This document shows, piece after piece, positions 41,905 to 54,560 of a DNA stretch of 64,000 bases; the first letter of the stretch is position 1; every line of letters starts with the position of its first letter. The notes under the pieces are model-generated. The model saw nothing but the letters and a program-made list of their open reading frames with translations. It was not told where the DNA came from and made no database searches. The translations under genes and the position numbers were made by a program. The stretch is from Hydractinia symbiolongicarpus (taxonomy: Eukaryota; Cnidaria; Hydrozoa; Anthoathecata; Hydractiniidae). Location of the stretch: positions 31,936,501 through 32,000,500 of the forward strand of contig NC_079879.1 in NCBI RefSeq assembly GCF_029227915.1. The letters run 5' to 3'.

Positions 41905-44338
41905 AAATCCCGGGCTTGGCCCGTATAGTCGAATGTATAAAAAGAAAGTACCCTGTGAGTAAACTCATTTCCAGAACGATTTTTTAAATTATTTTTTCAC
42001 CACTAAAAAGCATGAGACTTGTAGTTTTCAAAAATGTTTTCATTTTTGATGAGACGCTTAATGAAAGAGGTTTAATCGCCGGCAAACGAAAACCAGCGAT
42101 TTCCCCTAAATCCCAGGCTTGGCCCGTGTAGTCGAATGTATACAAAGAAAGTACCCAGGGAGTAAACTCATTTCCCGAACGATTTTTTAAATTTTTTTTT
42201 CACCACTAAAACGCATGAGACTTGTAGTTTTCAAAAATGTTTTCATTTTTGATGAGACGCTTAATGAAAGAGGTTTAATCGCCGGCAAACGAAAACCCGC
42301 GATTTCCCGTAAATCCCAGGCTTGGCCCGTATAGTCGAATGTATAAAAAGAAAGTACCCTGTGAGTAAACTCATTTCCAGAACGATTTTTTAAATTATTT
42401 TTTCACCACTAAAACGCATGAGACTTGTAGTTTTCAAAAATGTTTTCATTTTTGATGAGACGCTTAATGAAAGAGGTTTAATCGCCAGCAAACGAAAACC
42501 AGCGATTTCCCCTAAATCCCGGGCTTGGCCCGTGTAGTCGAATGTATACAAAGAAAGTACCCAGGGAGTAAACTCATTTTCCGAACGATTTTTTCAATTT
42601 TTTTTTCACCACTAAAACGCATGAGACTTGTAGTTTTCAAAAATGTTTTCATTTTTGATGAGACGCTTAATGAAAGAGGTTTAATCGCCGGCAAACGTAA
42701 ACCCGCGATTTCCCGTAAATCCCGGGCTTGGCCGGTATAGTCGAATGTATAAAAAGAAAGTACCCTGTGAGTAAACTCATTTCCAGAACGATTTTTTAAA
42801 TTACTTTTTTCACCACTAAAACGCATGAGACTTGTAGTTTTCAAAAATGTTTTAATTTTTGATGAGACGCTTAATGAAAGAGGTTTAATCGCCGGCAAAC
42901 GAAAACCAGCGATTTCCCCTAAATCCCGGGCTTGGTCCGTGTAGTCGAATGTATACAAAGAAAGTACCCTGTGAGTAAACTCATTTCCCGAACGATTTTT
43001 TAAATTTTTTTTTCACCACTAAAACGGATGAGACTTGTAGTTTTCAAAAATGTTTTCATTTTTGATGAGACGCTTAATGAAAGAGGTTTAATCGCCGGCA
43101 AACGAAAACCCGCGATTTCCCGTAAATCCCGGGCTTGGCCCGTATAGTCGAATGTATACAAAGAAAGTACCCAAGGAGTAAATTCATTTCCCGAACAATT
43201 TTTTAAATTTTTTTTTTCACCACTAAAACGCATGAGATTTGTAGTTTTCAAAAATGTTTTTATTTTTGATGAGACGCTTAATGAAAGAGGTTTAATCGCC
43301 GGCAAACGAAAACCGCGATTTCCCGTAATTCCCGGGCTTGGCCCGTATAGTCGAATGTATAAAAAGAAAGAACCCTGTGAGTAAACTCATTTCCAGAACG
43401 ATTTTTTAAATTTCTTTTTCACCACTAAAACGCATTAGACTTGTAGTTTTCAAAAATGTTTTCATTTTTGATGAGACGCTGAATAAAAGAAGTTTAATCG
43501 CCGGCAAACGAAAACCCGCGATTTCCCGAAAATCCCGGGCTTGGCCCGTTTAGTCAAAAGCATACAAAGAAAGTACCCAGGGAGTAAACTCATTTCCCGA
43601 ACGATTTTTTAAATTATTTTTTCACCACTAAAACGCATGAGACTTGTAGTTTTCAAAAATGTTTTCATTCTTGATGAGACGCTTAATGAAAGAGGTTTAA
43701 TCTCCGGCAAACGAAAACCAGCGATTTCCCCTAAATCCCGGGCTTGGCCGTGTAGTCGAATATATACAAAGAAAGTACCCAGGGAGTAAATTCATTTCCC
43801 GAACAATTTTTTAAATTTTTTTTTCACCACTAAAACGCATGAGACTTGTAGTTTTCAAAAATGTTTTCATTTTTGATGAGACGTTTAATAAAAGAGGTTT
43901 AATCGCCGGCAAACGAAAACCCGCGATTTCCCGTAAATCCCGGGCTTGGCCCGTATAGTCGAATGTATAAAAAAAGTGCCCTGTGAGTAAACTCATTTCC
44001 AGAACGATTTTTTAAATTATTTTTTCACCACTAAAACGCATAAGACTTGTAGTTTTCAAAAATGTTTTCATTTTTGATGAGACGCTGAATAAAAGAAGTT
44101 TAATCGCCGGCAAACGAAAACCCGCGATTTCCCGAAAATCCCGGGCTTGGCCCGTTTAGTCAAAAGTATACAAAGAAAGTACCCAGGGAGTAAACTCATT
44201 TCCCGAACGATTTTTTAAATTATTTTTTCACCACTAAAACGCATGAAACTTGCAGTTTTCAAACTTGTTTTCATTTTTGATGAGACGCTTAATAAAAGAA
44301 GTTTAATCGCCGCCAAACGAAAACCCGTGATTTCCCGT
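41905..44338. repeat. 2,434-bp higher-order repeat, copy 1 (12 monomers)
   Basis: The rare variant CACTAAAAAGCATGAG at 42,001 recurs at 44,435, displacement 2,434 bp. Also shared are CCCAGGCTTGG, TCGCCAGCAAACG (42,48x and 44,92x), TTTTTTCAATTTTTTTTTC, GGCCGGTATAG, ACTTTTTTCACC, GTTTTAATTTTTG, GGTCCGTGTAG and AAAACGGATGAG. Monomers are mainly alpha and epsilon. The end, with delta- and gamma-like monomers (43,43x-44,338), is not repeated at the same displacement. Longer incidental open frames on the minus strand across this stretch simply reflect spacing of monomers in phase. Confidence 0.83.
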
Positions 44339-47250
44339 AAATCCCGGGCTTGGCCCGTATAGTCGAATGTATAAAAAGAAAGTACCCTGTGAGTAAACTC
44401 ATTTCCAGAACGATTTTTTAAATTATTTTTTCACCACTAAAAAGCATGAGACTTGTAGTTTTCAAAAATGTTTTCATTTTTGATGAGACGCTTAATGAAA
44501 GAGGTTTAATCGCCGGCAAACGAAAACCAGCGATTTCCCCTAAATCCCGGGCTTGGCCCGTGTAGTCGAATGTATACAAAGAAAGTACCCAGGGAGTAAA
44601 CTCATTTCCCGAACGATTTTTTAAATTTTTTTTTCACCACTAAAACGCATGAGACTTGTAGTTTTCAAAAATGTTTTCATTTTTGATGAGACGCTTAATG
44701 AAAGAGGTTTAATCGCCGGCAAACGATAACCCGCGATTTCCCGTAAATCCCAGGCTTGGCCCGTATAGTCGAATGTATAAAAAGAAAGTACCCTGTGAGT
44801 AAACTCATTTCCAGAACGATTTTTTAAATTATTTTTTCACCACTAAAACGCATGAGACTTGTAGTTTTCAAAAATGTTTTCATTTTTGATGAGACGCTTA
44901 ATGAAAGAGGTTTAATCGCCAGCAAACGAAAACCAGCGATTTCCCCTAAATCCCGGGCTTGGCCCGTGTAGTCGAATGTATACAAAGAAAGTACCCAGGG
45001 AGTAAACTCATTTCCCGAACGATTTTTTCAATTTTTTTTTCACCACTAAAACGCATGAGACTTGTAGTTTTCAAAAATGTTTTCATTTTTGATGAGGCGC
45101 TTAATGAAAGAGGTTTAATCGCCGGCAAACGAAAACCCGCGATTTCCCGTAAATCCCGGGCTTGGCCGGTATAGTCGAATGTATAAAAAGAAAGTACCCT
45201 GTGAGTAAACTCATTTCCAGAACGATTTTTTAAATTACTTTTTTCACCACTAAAACGCATGAGACTTGTAGTTTTCAAAAATGTTTTAATTTTTGATGAG
45301 ACGCTTAATGAAAGAGGTTTAATCGCCGGCAAACGAAAACCAGCGATTTCCCCTAAATCCCGGGCTTGGTCCGTGTAGTCGAATGTATACAAAGAAAGTA
45401 CCCAGGGAGTAAACTCATTTCCCGAACGATTTTTTAAATTTTTTTTTCACCACTAAAACGGATGAGACTTGTAGTTTTCAAAAAATTTTTCATTTTTGAT
45501 GAGACGCTTAATGAAAGAGGTTTAATCGCCGGCAAACGAAAACCCGCGATTTCCCGTAAATCCCGGGCTTGGCCCGTATAGTCGAATGTATACAAAGAAA
45601 GTACCCAAGGAGTAAATTCATTTCCCGAACAATTTTTTAAATTTTTTTTTCACCACTAAAACGCATGAGATTTGTAGTTTTCAAAAATGTTTTTATTTTT
45701 GATGAGACGCTTAATGAAAGAGGTTTAATCGCCGGCAAACGAAAACCCGCGATTTCCCGTAATTCCCGGGCTTGGCCCGTATAGTCGAATGTATAAAAAG
45801 AAAGAACCCTGTGAGTAAACTCATTTCCAGAACGATTTTTTAAATTTCTTTTTCACCACTAAAACGCATTAGACTTGTAGTTTTCAAAAATGTTTTCATT
45901 TTTGATGAGACGCTGAATAAAAGAAGTTTAATCGCCGGCAAACCAAAACCCGCGATTTCCCGAAAATCCCGGGCTTGGCCCGTTTAGTCAAAAGCATACA
46001 AAGAAAGTACCCAGGGAGTAAACTCATTTCCCGAACGATTTTTTAAATTATTTTTTCACCACTAAAACGCATGAGACTTGTAGTTTTCAAAAATGTTTTC
46101 ATTTTTGATGAGACGCTTAATGAAAGAGGTTTAATCGCCAGCAAACGAAAACCAGCGATTTCCCCTAAATCCCGGGCTTGGCCCGTGTAGTCGAATGTAT
46201 ACAAAGAAAGTACCCAGGGAGTAAACTCATTTCCCGAACGATTTTTTCAATTTTTTTTTCACCACTAAAACGCATGAGACTTGTAGTTTTCAAAAATGTT
46301 TTCATTTTTGATGAGACGCTTAATGAAAGAGGTTTAATCGCCGGCAAACGAAAACCCGCGATTTCCCGTAAATCCCGGGCTTGGCCGGTATAGTCGAATG
46401 TATAAAAAGAAAGTACCCTGTGAGTAAACTCATTTCCAGAACGATTTTTTAAATTACTTTTTTCACCACTAAAACGCATGAGACTTGTAGTTTTCAAAAA
46501 TGTTTTAATTTTTGATGAGACGCTTAATGAAAGAGGTTTAATCGCCGGCAAACGAAAACCAGCGATTTCCCCTAAATCCCGGGCTTGGTCCGTGTAGTCG
46601 AATGTATACAAAGAAAGTACCCAGGGAGTAAACTCATTTCCCGAACGATTTTTTAAATTTTTTTTTCACCACTAAAACGGATGAGACTTGTAGTTTTCAA
46701 AAAATTTATCATTTTTGATGAGACGCTTAATGAAAGAGGTTTAATCGCCGGCAAACGAAAACCCGCGATTTCCCGTAAATCCCGGGCTTGGCCCGTATAG
46801 TCGAATGTATACAAAGAAAGTACCCAAGGAGTAAATTCATTTCCCGAACAATTTTTTAAATTTCTTTTTCACCACTAAAACGCATAAGACTTGTAGTTTT
46901 CAAAAATGTTTTCATTTTTGATGAGACGCTGAATAAAAGAAGTTTAATCGCCGGCAAACGAAAACCCGCGATTTCCCGAAAATCCCGGGCTTGGCCCGTT
47001 TAGTCAAAAGTATACAAAGAAAGTACCCAGGGAGTAAACTCATTTCCCGAACGATTTCTTAAATTATTTTTTCACCACTAAAACGCATGAGACTTGCAGT
47101 TTTCAAACTTGTTTTCATTTTTGATGAGACGCTTAATAAAAGAAGTTTAATCGCCGCCAAACGAAAACCCGTGATTTCCCGTAAATCCCGGGCTTGGCCC
47201 GTATAGTCGAATGTATACAAAGAAAGTACCCAAGGAGTAAACTCATTTCC
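44339..47250. repeat. 2,434-bp unit copy 2 with inner 1,219-bp (six-monomer) repeat
   Basis: It matches copy 1 to about 46,050. The sequence from TCGCCAGCAAACG near 44,921 then recurs at about 46,140, a displacement of 1,219 bp, and continues through GGTCCGTGTAG and AAAACGGATGAG (45,45x and 46,67x). Private changes include GATGAGGCGC near 45,095, CAAAAAATTTTTC near 45,480 (AAAATTTATC near 46,700) and CAAACCAAAACC near 45,940. From about 46,860 it joins a stretch matching 44,02x-44,33x (GCATAAGAC, GTTTAGTC, CAAACTTG with GCTTAATAAAAGAAG and CCCGTGATTTCCC). Confidence 0.8.
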
Positions 47251-47339
47251 CGAACGATTTTTTAATTTTTTTTTTCACCACTAAAACGCATGAGACTTGT
47301 AGTTTTCAAAAATGTTTTCATTTTTGATGAGACGCTTAA

Positions 47340-49560
47340 TGAAAGAGGTTTAATCGCCGGCAAACGAAAACCCGCGATTTCCCGTAAATCCCGGGCTTGG
47401 CCCGTATAGTCGAATGTATAAAAAGAAAGTACCCTGTGAGTAAACTTATTTCCAGAACGATTTTTTAGGTTATTTTTTCACCACTAAAACGCATGAGACT
47501 TGTAGTTTTCAAAAATGTTTTCATTTTTGATGAGACGCTTAATGAAAGAGGTTTATTCGCCGGCAAACGAAAACCAGCGATTTCCCCTAAATCCCGGGCT
47601 TGGCCCGTGTAGTCGAATGTATACAAAGAAAGTACCCAGGGAGTAAACTCATTTCCCGAACGATTTTTTAAATTTTTTTTTCACCACTAAAACGCATGAG
47701 ACTTGTAGTTTTCAAAAATGTTTTCATTTTTGATGAGACGCTTAATGAAAGAGGTTTAATCGCCGGCAAACGAAAACCCGCGATTTCCCGAAAATCCCGG
47801 GTTTGGCCCGTTTAGTCAAAAGTATACAAAGAAAGTACCCAGGGAGTAAACTCATTTCCCGAACGATTTTTTAAATTATTTTTTCACCACTAAAACGCAT
47901 GAGACTTGCAGTTTTCAAACTTGTTTTCAATTTTGATGAGACGCTGAATAAAAGAAGTTTAATCGCCACCAAACGAAAACCCGTGATTTCCCGTAAATCC
48001 CGGGCTTTGCCCGTATAGTCGAATGTATACAAAGAAAGTACCCAAGGAGTAAACTCATTTCCCGAACGATTTTTTAATTTTTTTTTTCACCACTAAAACG
48101 TATGAGACTTGTAGTTTTCAAAAATGTTTTCATTTTTGATGAGACGCTTAATGAAAGAGGTTTAATCGCCGGCAAACGAAAACCAGCGATTTCCCCTAAA
48201 TCCCGGGCTTGGCCCGTGTAGTCGAATGTATACAAAGAAAGTACCCAGGGAGTAAACTCATTTCCCGAACGAATTTTTAAATTTTTTTTTCACCACTAAA
48301 ACGCATGAGACTTGTAGTTTTCAAAAATGTTTTCATTTTTGATGAGACGCTTAATGAAAGAGGTTTAATCGCCGCCAAACGAAAACCAGCGATTTCCCCT
48401 AAATCCCGGGCATGGCCCGTGTAGTCGAATGTATACAAAGAAAGTACCCAGGGAGTAAACTCATTTCCCGAACGATTTTTTAAATTTTTTTTTCACCACT
48501 AAAACGCATGAGACTTGTAGTTTTCAAAAATGTTTTCATTTTTGATGAGACGTTTAATGAAAGAGGTTTAATCGCCGGCAAACGAAAACCCGCGATTTCC
48601 CGTAAATCCCGGGCTTGGCCCGTATAGTCGAATGTATAAAAAGAAAGTACCCTGTGAGTAAACTTATTTCCAGAACGATTTTTTAAGTTATTTTTTCACC
48701 ACTAAAACGCATGAGACTTGTAGTTTTCAAAAATGTTTTCATTTTTGATGAGACGCTTAATGAAAGAGGTTTATTCGCCGGCAAACGAAAACCAGCGATT
48801 TCCCCTAAATCCCGGGCTTGGCCCGTGTAGTCGAATGTATACAAAGAAAGTACCCAGGGAGTAAACTCATTTCCCGAACGATTTTTTAAATTTTTTTTTC
48901 ACCACTAAAACGCATGAGACTTGTAGTTTTCAAAAATGTTTTCATTTTTGATGAGACGCTTAATGAAAGAGGTTTAATCGCCGGCAAACGAAAACCCGCG
49001 ATTTCCCGAAAATCCCGGGTTTGGCCCGTTTAGTCAAAAGTATACAAAGAAAGTACCCAGGGAGTAAACTCATTTCCCGAACGATTTTTTAAATTATTTT
49101 TTCACCACTAAAACGCATGAGACTTGCAGTTTTCAAACTTGTTTTCAATTTTGATGAGACGCTGAATAAAAGAAGTTTAATCGCCACCAAACGAAAACCC
49201 GTGATTTCCCGTAAATCCCGGGCTTGGCCCGTATAGTCGAATGTATACAAAGAAAGTACCCAAGGAGTAAACTCATTTCCCGAACGATTTTTTAATTTTT
49301 TTTTTCACCACTAAAACGTATGAGACTTGTAGTTTTTAAAAATGTTTTCATTTTTGATGAGACGCTTAATGAAAGAGGTTTAATCGCCGGCAAACGAAAA
49401 CCAGCGATTTCCCCTAAATCCCGGGCTTGGCCCGTGTAGTCGAATGTATACAAAGAAAGTACCCAGGGAGTAAACTCATTTCCCGAAGGAATTTTTAAAT
49501 TTTTTTTTCACCACTAAAACGCATGAGACTTGTAGTTTTCAAAAATGTTTTCATTTTTGA
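47340..49560. repeat. 1,218-bp (six-monomer) repeat, two copies
   Basis: Markers repeat at 1,218 bp: AAACTTATTTCC (47,443 and 48,661), GTTTATTCGCC, GGGTTTGGCCCG (47,801 and 49,019 for the last G of CCCGGG), GTTTTCAATTTTG in gamma (47,92x and 49,14x), GCCACCAAACG, CCCGTGATTTCCC and AAAACGTATGAG (48,097 and 49,315). Private differences are TTTTTTAGGTTATT at 47,46x against TTTTTTAAGTTATT at 48,67x, and CGAAGGAATTTTT near 49,484 against CGAACGAATTTTT. The GGGCATGGCCCG monomer recurs at 1,421 bp (48,411 and 49,832), so one extra monomer separates the copies on the right. Confidence 0.83.
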
Positions 49561-50900
49561 TGAGACGCTTAATGAAAGAGGTTTAATCGCCGGCAAACGA
49601 AAACCCGCGATTTCCCGTAAATCCCGGGCTTGGCCCGTATAGTCAAATGTATACAAAGAAAGTACCCAAGGAGTAAACTCATTTCCCGAACGATTTTTTA
49701 AATTTTTTTTTCACCACTAAAACGCATGAGACTTGTAGTTTTCAAAAATGTTTTCATTTTTGATCAGACGCTTAATGAAAGAGGTTTAATCGCCGCCAAA
49801 CGAAAACCCGCGATTTCCCCTAAATCCCGGGCATGGCCCGTGTAGTCGAATGTATACAAAGAAAGTACCCAGGGAGTAAACTCATTTCCCGAACGATTTT
49901 TTAAATTTTTTTTTCACCACTAAAACGCATGAGACTTGTAGTTTTCAAAAATGTTTTCATTTTTGATGAGACGTTTAATGAAAGAGGTTTAATCGCCGGC
50001 AAACGAAAACCCGCGATTTCCCGTAAATCCCGGGCTTGGCCCGTATAGTCGAATGTATAAAAAAAGTGCCCTGTGAATAAACTCATTTCCAGAACGTTTT
50101 TTTAAATTATTTTTTCACCACTAAAACGCATAAGACTTGTAGTTTTCAAAAATGTTTTCATTTTTGATGAGACGCTTAATGAAAGAGGTTTAATCGCCGG
50201 CAAACGAAAACCCGCGATTTCCCGTAAATCCCGGACTTGGCCCGTATAGTCGAATGTATAAAAAGAGAAGTACCCTGTGAGTAAACTCATTTCCAGAACG
50301 ATTTTTTAAATTATTTTTTTACCACTAAAACGCATAAGACTTGTATTTTCAAAAATGTTTTCATTTTTGATGAGACGCTTAATGAAAGAGGTTTAATCGC
50401 CGCCAAACGAAAACCAGCGATTTCCCCTAAATCCCGGGCTTGGCCCGTGTAGTCGAATGTATACAAAGAAAGTACCCAGAGAGTAAACTCATTTCCCGAA
50501 CGATTTTTTAAATTTTTTTTTCACCACTAAAACGCATGAGACTTGTAGTTTTCAAAAATGTTTTCATTTTTGATGAGACGTTTAATGAAAGAGGTTTAAT
50601 CGCCGGCAAACGAAAACCCGCGATTTCCCGTAAATCCCGGGCTTGGCCCGTATAGTCGAATGTATAAAAAAAGTGCCCTGTGAGTAAACTCATTTCCCGA
50701 ACGATTTTTTAAATTATTTTTTCACCACTAAAACGCATGAGACTTGCAGTTTTCAAACTTGTTTTCATTTTTGATGAGACGCTGAATAAAAGAAGTTTAA
50801 TCGCCGCCAAACGAAAACCCGTGATTTCCCGTAAATCCCGGGCTTGGCCCGTATAGTCGAATGTATACAAAGAAAGTACCCAAGGAGTAAACTCATTTCC
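49560..50900. repeat. Alpha/zeta/epsilon transition stretch
   Basis: Between the 1,218-bp repeat and the trimer domain lie about seven monomers of alpha, zeta, epsilon and gamma type. They include zeta tails TATAAAAAAAGTGCCC near 50,057 and 50,665, the first appearance of the GTATAAAAAGAGAAG tail (50,25x) and of the one-base-shorter CTTGTATTTTCAAAA (50,34x) that characterises the following domain. GAACGTTTTTTTAAATT at 50,09x is private. No gene or unique sequence is present. Confidence 0.8.
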
Positions 50901-53900
50901 CGAACGATTTTTTAATTATTTTTTTTCACCACTAAAACGCATGAGACTTGTAGTTTTCAAAAATGTTTTCATTTTTGATGAGACGCTTAATGAAAGAGGT
51001 TTAATCGCCGGCAAAGGAGAACCCGCGATTTCCCGTAAATCCCGGACTTGGCCCGTATAGTCGAATGTATAAAAAGAGAAGTACCCTGTGAGTAAACTCA
51101 TTTCCAGAACGATTTTTTAAATTATTTTTTTACCACTAAAACGCATAAGACTTGTATTTTCAAAAATGTTTTCATTTTTGATGAGACGCTTAATGAAAGA
51201 GGTTTAATCGCCGCCAAACGAAAACCAGCGATTTCCCCTAAATCCCGGGCTTGGCCCGTGTAGTCGAATGTATACAAAGAAAGTACCCAGGGAGTAAACT
51301 CATTTCCCGAAAGATTTTTTAAATTTTTTTTTCACCACTAAAACGCATGAGACTTGTAGTTTTCAAAAATGTTTTCATTTTTGATGAGACGTTTAATGAA
51401 AGAGGTTTAATTGCCGGCAAACGAAAACCCGCGATTTCCCGTAAATCCCGGGCTTGGCCCGTATAGTCGAATGTATACAAAGAAAGTACCCAAGGAGTAA
51501 ACTCATTTCCCGAACGATTTTTTAATTATTTTTTTTCACCACTAAAACGCATGAGACTTGTAGTTTTCAAAAATGTTTTCATTTTTGATGAGACGCTTAA
51601 TGAAAGAGGTTTAATCGCCGGCAAACGAGAACCCGCGATTTCCCGTAAATCCCGGACTTGGCCCGTATAGTCGAATGTATAAAAAGAGAAGTACCCTGTG
51701 AGTAAACTCATTTCCAGAACGATTTTTTAAATTATTTTTTTACCACTAAAACGCATAAGACTTGTATTTTCAAAAATGTTTTCATTTTTGATGAGACGCT
51801 TAATGAAAGAGGTTTAATCGCCGCCAAACGAAAACCAGCGATTTCCCCTAAATCCCGGGCTTGGCCCGTGTAGTCGAATGTATACAAAGAAAGTACCCAG
51901 GGAGTAAACTCATTTCCCGAACGATTTTTTAAATTTTTTTTTCACCACTAAAACGCATGGGACTTGTAGTTTTCAAAAATGTTTTCATTTTTGATGAGAC
52001 GTTTATGAAAGAGGTTTAATCGCCGGCAAACGAAAACCCGCGATTTCCCGTAAATCCCGGGCTTGGCCCGTATAGTCGAATGTATACAAAGAAAGTACCC
52101 AAGGAGTAAACTCATTTCCCGAACGATTTTTTAATTATTGTTTTTCACCACTAAAACGCATGAGACTTGTAGTTTTCAAAAATGTTTTCATTTTTGATGA
52201 GACGCTTAATGAAAGAGGTTTAATCGCCGGCAAACGAGAACCCGCGATTTCCCGTAAATCCCGGACTTGGCCCGTATAGTCGAATGTATAAAAAGAGAAG
52301 TACCCTGTGAGTAAACTCATTTCCAGAACGATTTTTTAAATTATTTTTTTACCACTAAAACGCATAAGACTTGTATTTTCAAAAATGTTTTCATTTTTGA
52401 TGAGACGCTTAATGAAAGAGGTTTAATCGCCGCCAAACGAAAACCAGCGATTTCCCCTAAATCCCGGGCTTGGCCCGTGTAGTCGAATGTATACAAAGAA
52501 AGTACCCAGGGAGTAAACTCATTTCCCGAACGATTTTTTAAATTTTTTTTTCACCACTAAAACGCATGAGACTTGTAGTTTTCAAAAATGTTTTCATTTT
52601 TGATGAGACGTTTAATGAAAGAGGTTTAATCGCCGGCAAACGAAAACCCGCGATTTCCCGTAAATTCCGGGCTTGGCCCGTATAGTCGAATGTATAAAAA
52701 AAGTGCCCTGTGAGTAAACTCATTTCCAGAACGATTTTTTAAATTTTTTTTTCACCACTAAAACGCATGAGACTTGTAGTTTTCAAAAATGTTTTCATTT
52801 TTGATGAGACGTTTAATGAAAGAGGTTTAATTGCCGGCAAACGAAAACCCGCGATTTCCCGTAAATCCCGGGCTTGGCCCGTATAGTCGAATGTATACAA
52901 AGAAAGTACCCAAGGAGTAAACTCATTTCCCGAACGATTTTTTAATTATTTTTTTTCACCACTAAAACGCATGAGACTTGTAGTTTTCAAAAATGTTTTC
53001 ATTTTTGATGAGACGCTTAATGAAAGAGGTTTAATCGCCGGCAAACGAGAACCCGCGATTTCCCGTAAATCCCGGACTTGGCCCGTATAGTCGAATGTAT
53101 AAAAAGAGAAGTACCCTGTGAGTAAACTCATTTCCAGAACGATTTTTTAAATTATTTTTTTACCACTAAAACGCATAAGACTTGTATTTTCAAAAATGTT
53201 TTCATTTTTGATGAGACGCTTAATGAAAGAGGTTTAATCGCCGCCAAACGAAAACCAGCGATTTCCCCTAAATCCCGGGCTTGGCCCGCGTAGTCGAATG
53301 TATACAAAGAAAGTACCCAGGGAGTAAACTCATTTCCCGAACGATTTTTTAAATTTTTTTTTCACCACTAAAACGCATGAGACTTGTAGTTTTCAAAAAT
53401 GTTTTCATTTTTGATGAGACGTTTAATGAAAGAGGTTTAATCGCCGGCAAACGAAAACCCGCGATTTCCCGTAAATCCCGGGCTTGGCCCGTATAGTCGA
53501 ATGTATACAAAGAAAGTACCCAAGGAGTAAACTCATTTCCCGAACGATTTTTTAATTATTGTTTTTCACCACTAAAACGCATGAGACTTGTAGTTTTCAA
53601 AAATGTTTTCATTTTTGATGAGACGCTTAATGAAAGAGGTTTAATCGCCGGCAAACGAGAACCCGCGATTTCCCGTAAATCCCGGACTTGGCCCGTATAG
53701 TCGAATGTATAAAAAGAGAAGTACCCTGTGAGTAAACTCATTTCCAGAACGATTTTTTAAATTATTTTTTTACCACTAAAACGCATAAGACTTGTATTTT
53801 CAAAAATGTTTTCATTTTTGATGAGACGCTTAATGAAAGAGGTTTAATCGCCGCCAAACGAAAACCAGCGATTTCCCCTAAATCCCGGGCTTGGCCCGTG

Positions 53901-54560
53901 TAGTCGAATGTATACAAAGAAAGTACCCAGGGAGTAAACTCATTTCCCGAACGATTTTTTAAATTTTTTTTTCACCACTAAAACGCATGAGACTTGTAGT
54001 TTTCAAAAATGTTTTCATTTTTGATGAGACGTTTAATGAAAGAGGTTTAATCGCCGGCAAACGAAAACCCGCGATTTCCCGTAAATTCCGGGCTTGGCCC
54101 GTATAGTCGAATGTATAAAAAAAGTGCCCTGTGAGTAAACTCATTTCCAGAACGATTTTTTAAATTATTTTTTCACCACTAAAACGCAAAAGACTTGTAG
54201 TTTTCAAAAATGTTTTCATTTTTGATGAGACGCTTAATGAAAGAGGTTTAATCGCCGGCAAACGAAAACCCGCGATTTCCCGTAAATCCCGGACTTGGCC
54301 CGTATAGTCGAATGTATAAAAAGAGAAGTACCCTGTGAGTAAACTCATTTCCAGAACGATTTTTTAAATTATTTTTTTACCACTAAAACGCATAAGACTT
54401 GTATTTTCAAAAATGTTTTCATTTTTGATGAGACGCTTAATGAAAGAGGTTTAATCGCCGCCAAACGAAAACCAGCGATTTCCCTTAAATCCCGGGCTTG
54501 GCCCGTGTAGTCGAATGTATACAATGAAAGTACCCAGGGAGTAAACTCATTTCCCGAACG
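50900..54560. repeat. Trimer (about 610-bp) HOR nested in 1,421-bp 7-mer HOR
   Basis: A three-monomer unit repeats: (1) TTTTTTAATTATTTTTTTTCACC with GCAAACGAGAACCC, CCCGGACTTGG and TAAAAAGAGAAGTACCC; (2) TTTTTTTACCAC with GCATAAGAC, the one-base-deleted CTTGTATTTTCAAAA and GCCGCCAAACGAAAACC; (3) GACGTTTAATG with TACAAAGAAAG and CCCAAGG. Type (1) starts lie near 50,93x, 51,53x, 52,14x, 52,96x and 53,57x, steps of 610, 609, 811 and 610 bp. A two-monomer zeta insertion after the third trimer makes a seven-monomer, 1,421-bp period that repeats (52,135 to 53,556; 52,538 to 53,959). Rare variants: GCAAAGGAGAACC (51,01x), GTTTATGAAAG with one A lost (52,00x), and GGCCCGCGTAG (53,28x). Confidence 0.85.

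Noticed and set aside
42512-42958. 148-residue minus-strand open frame repeated at 44,946 and 46,165
   Set aside because: It crosses two monomers by chance phasing of T-run lengths, and the product is just the monomer read in successive frames. It recurs because the 2,434- and 1,219-bp units recur.
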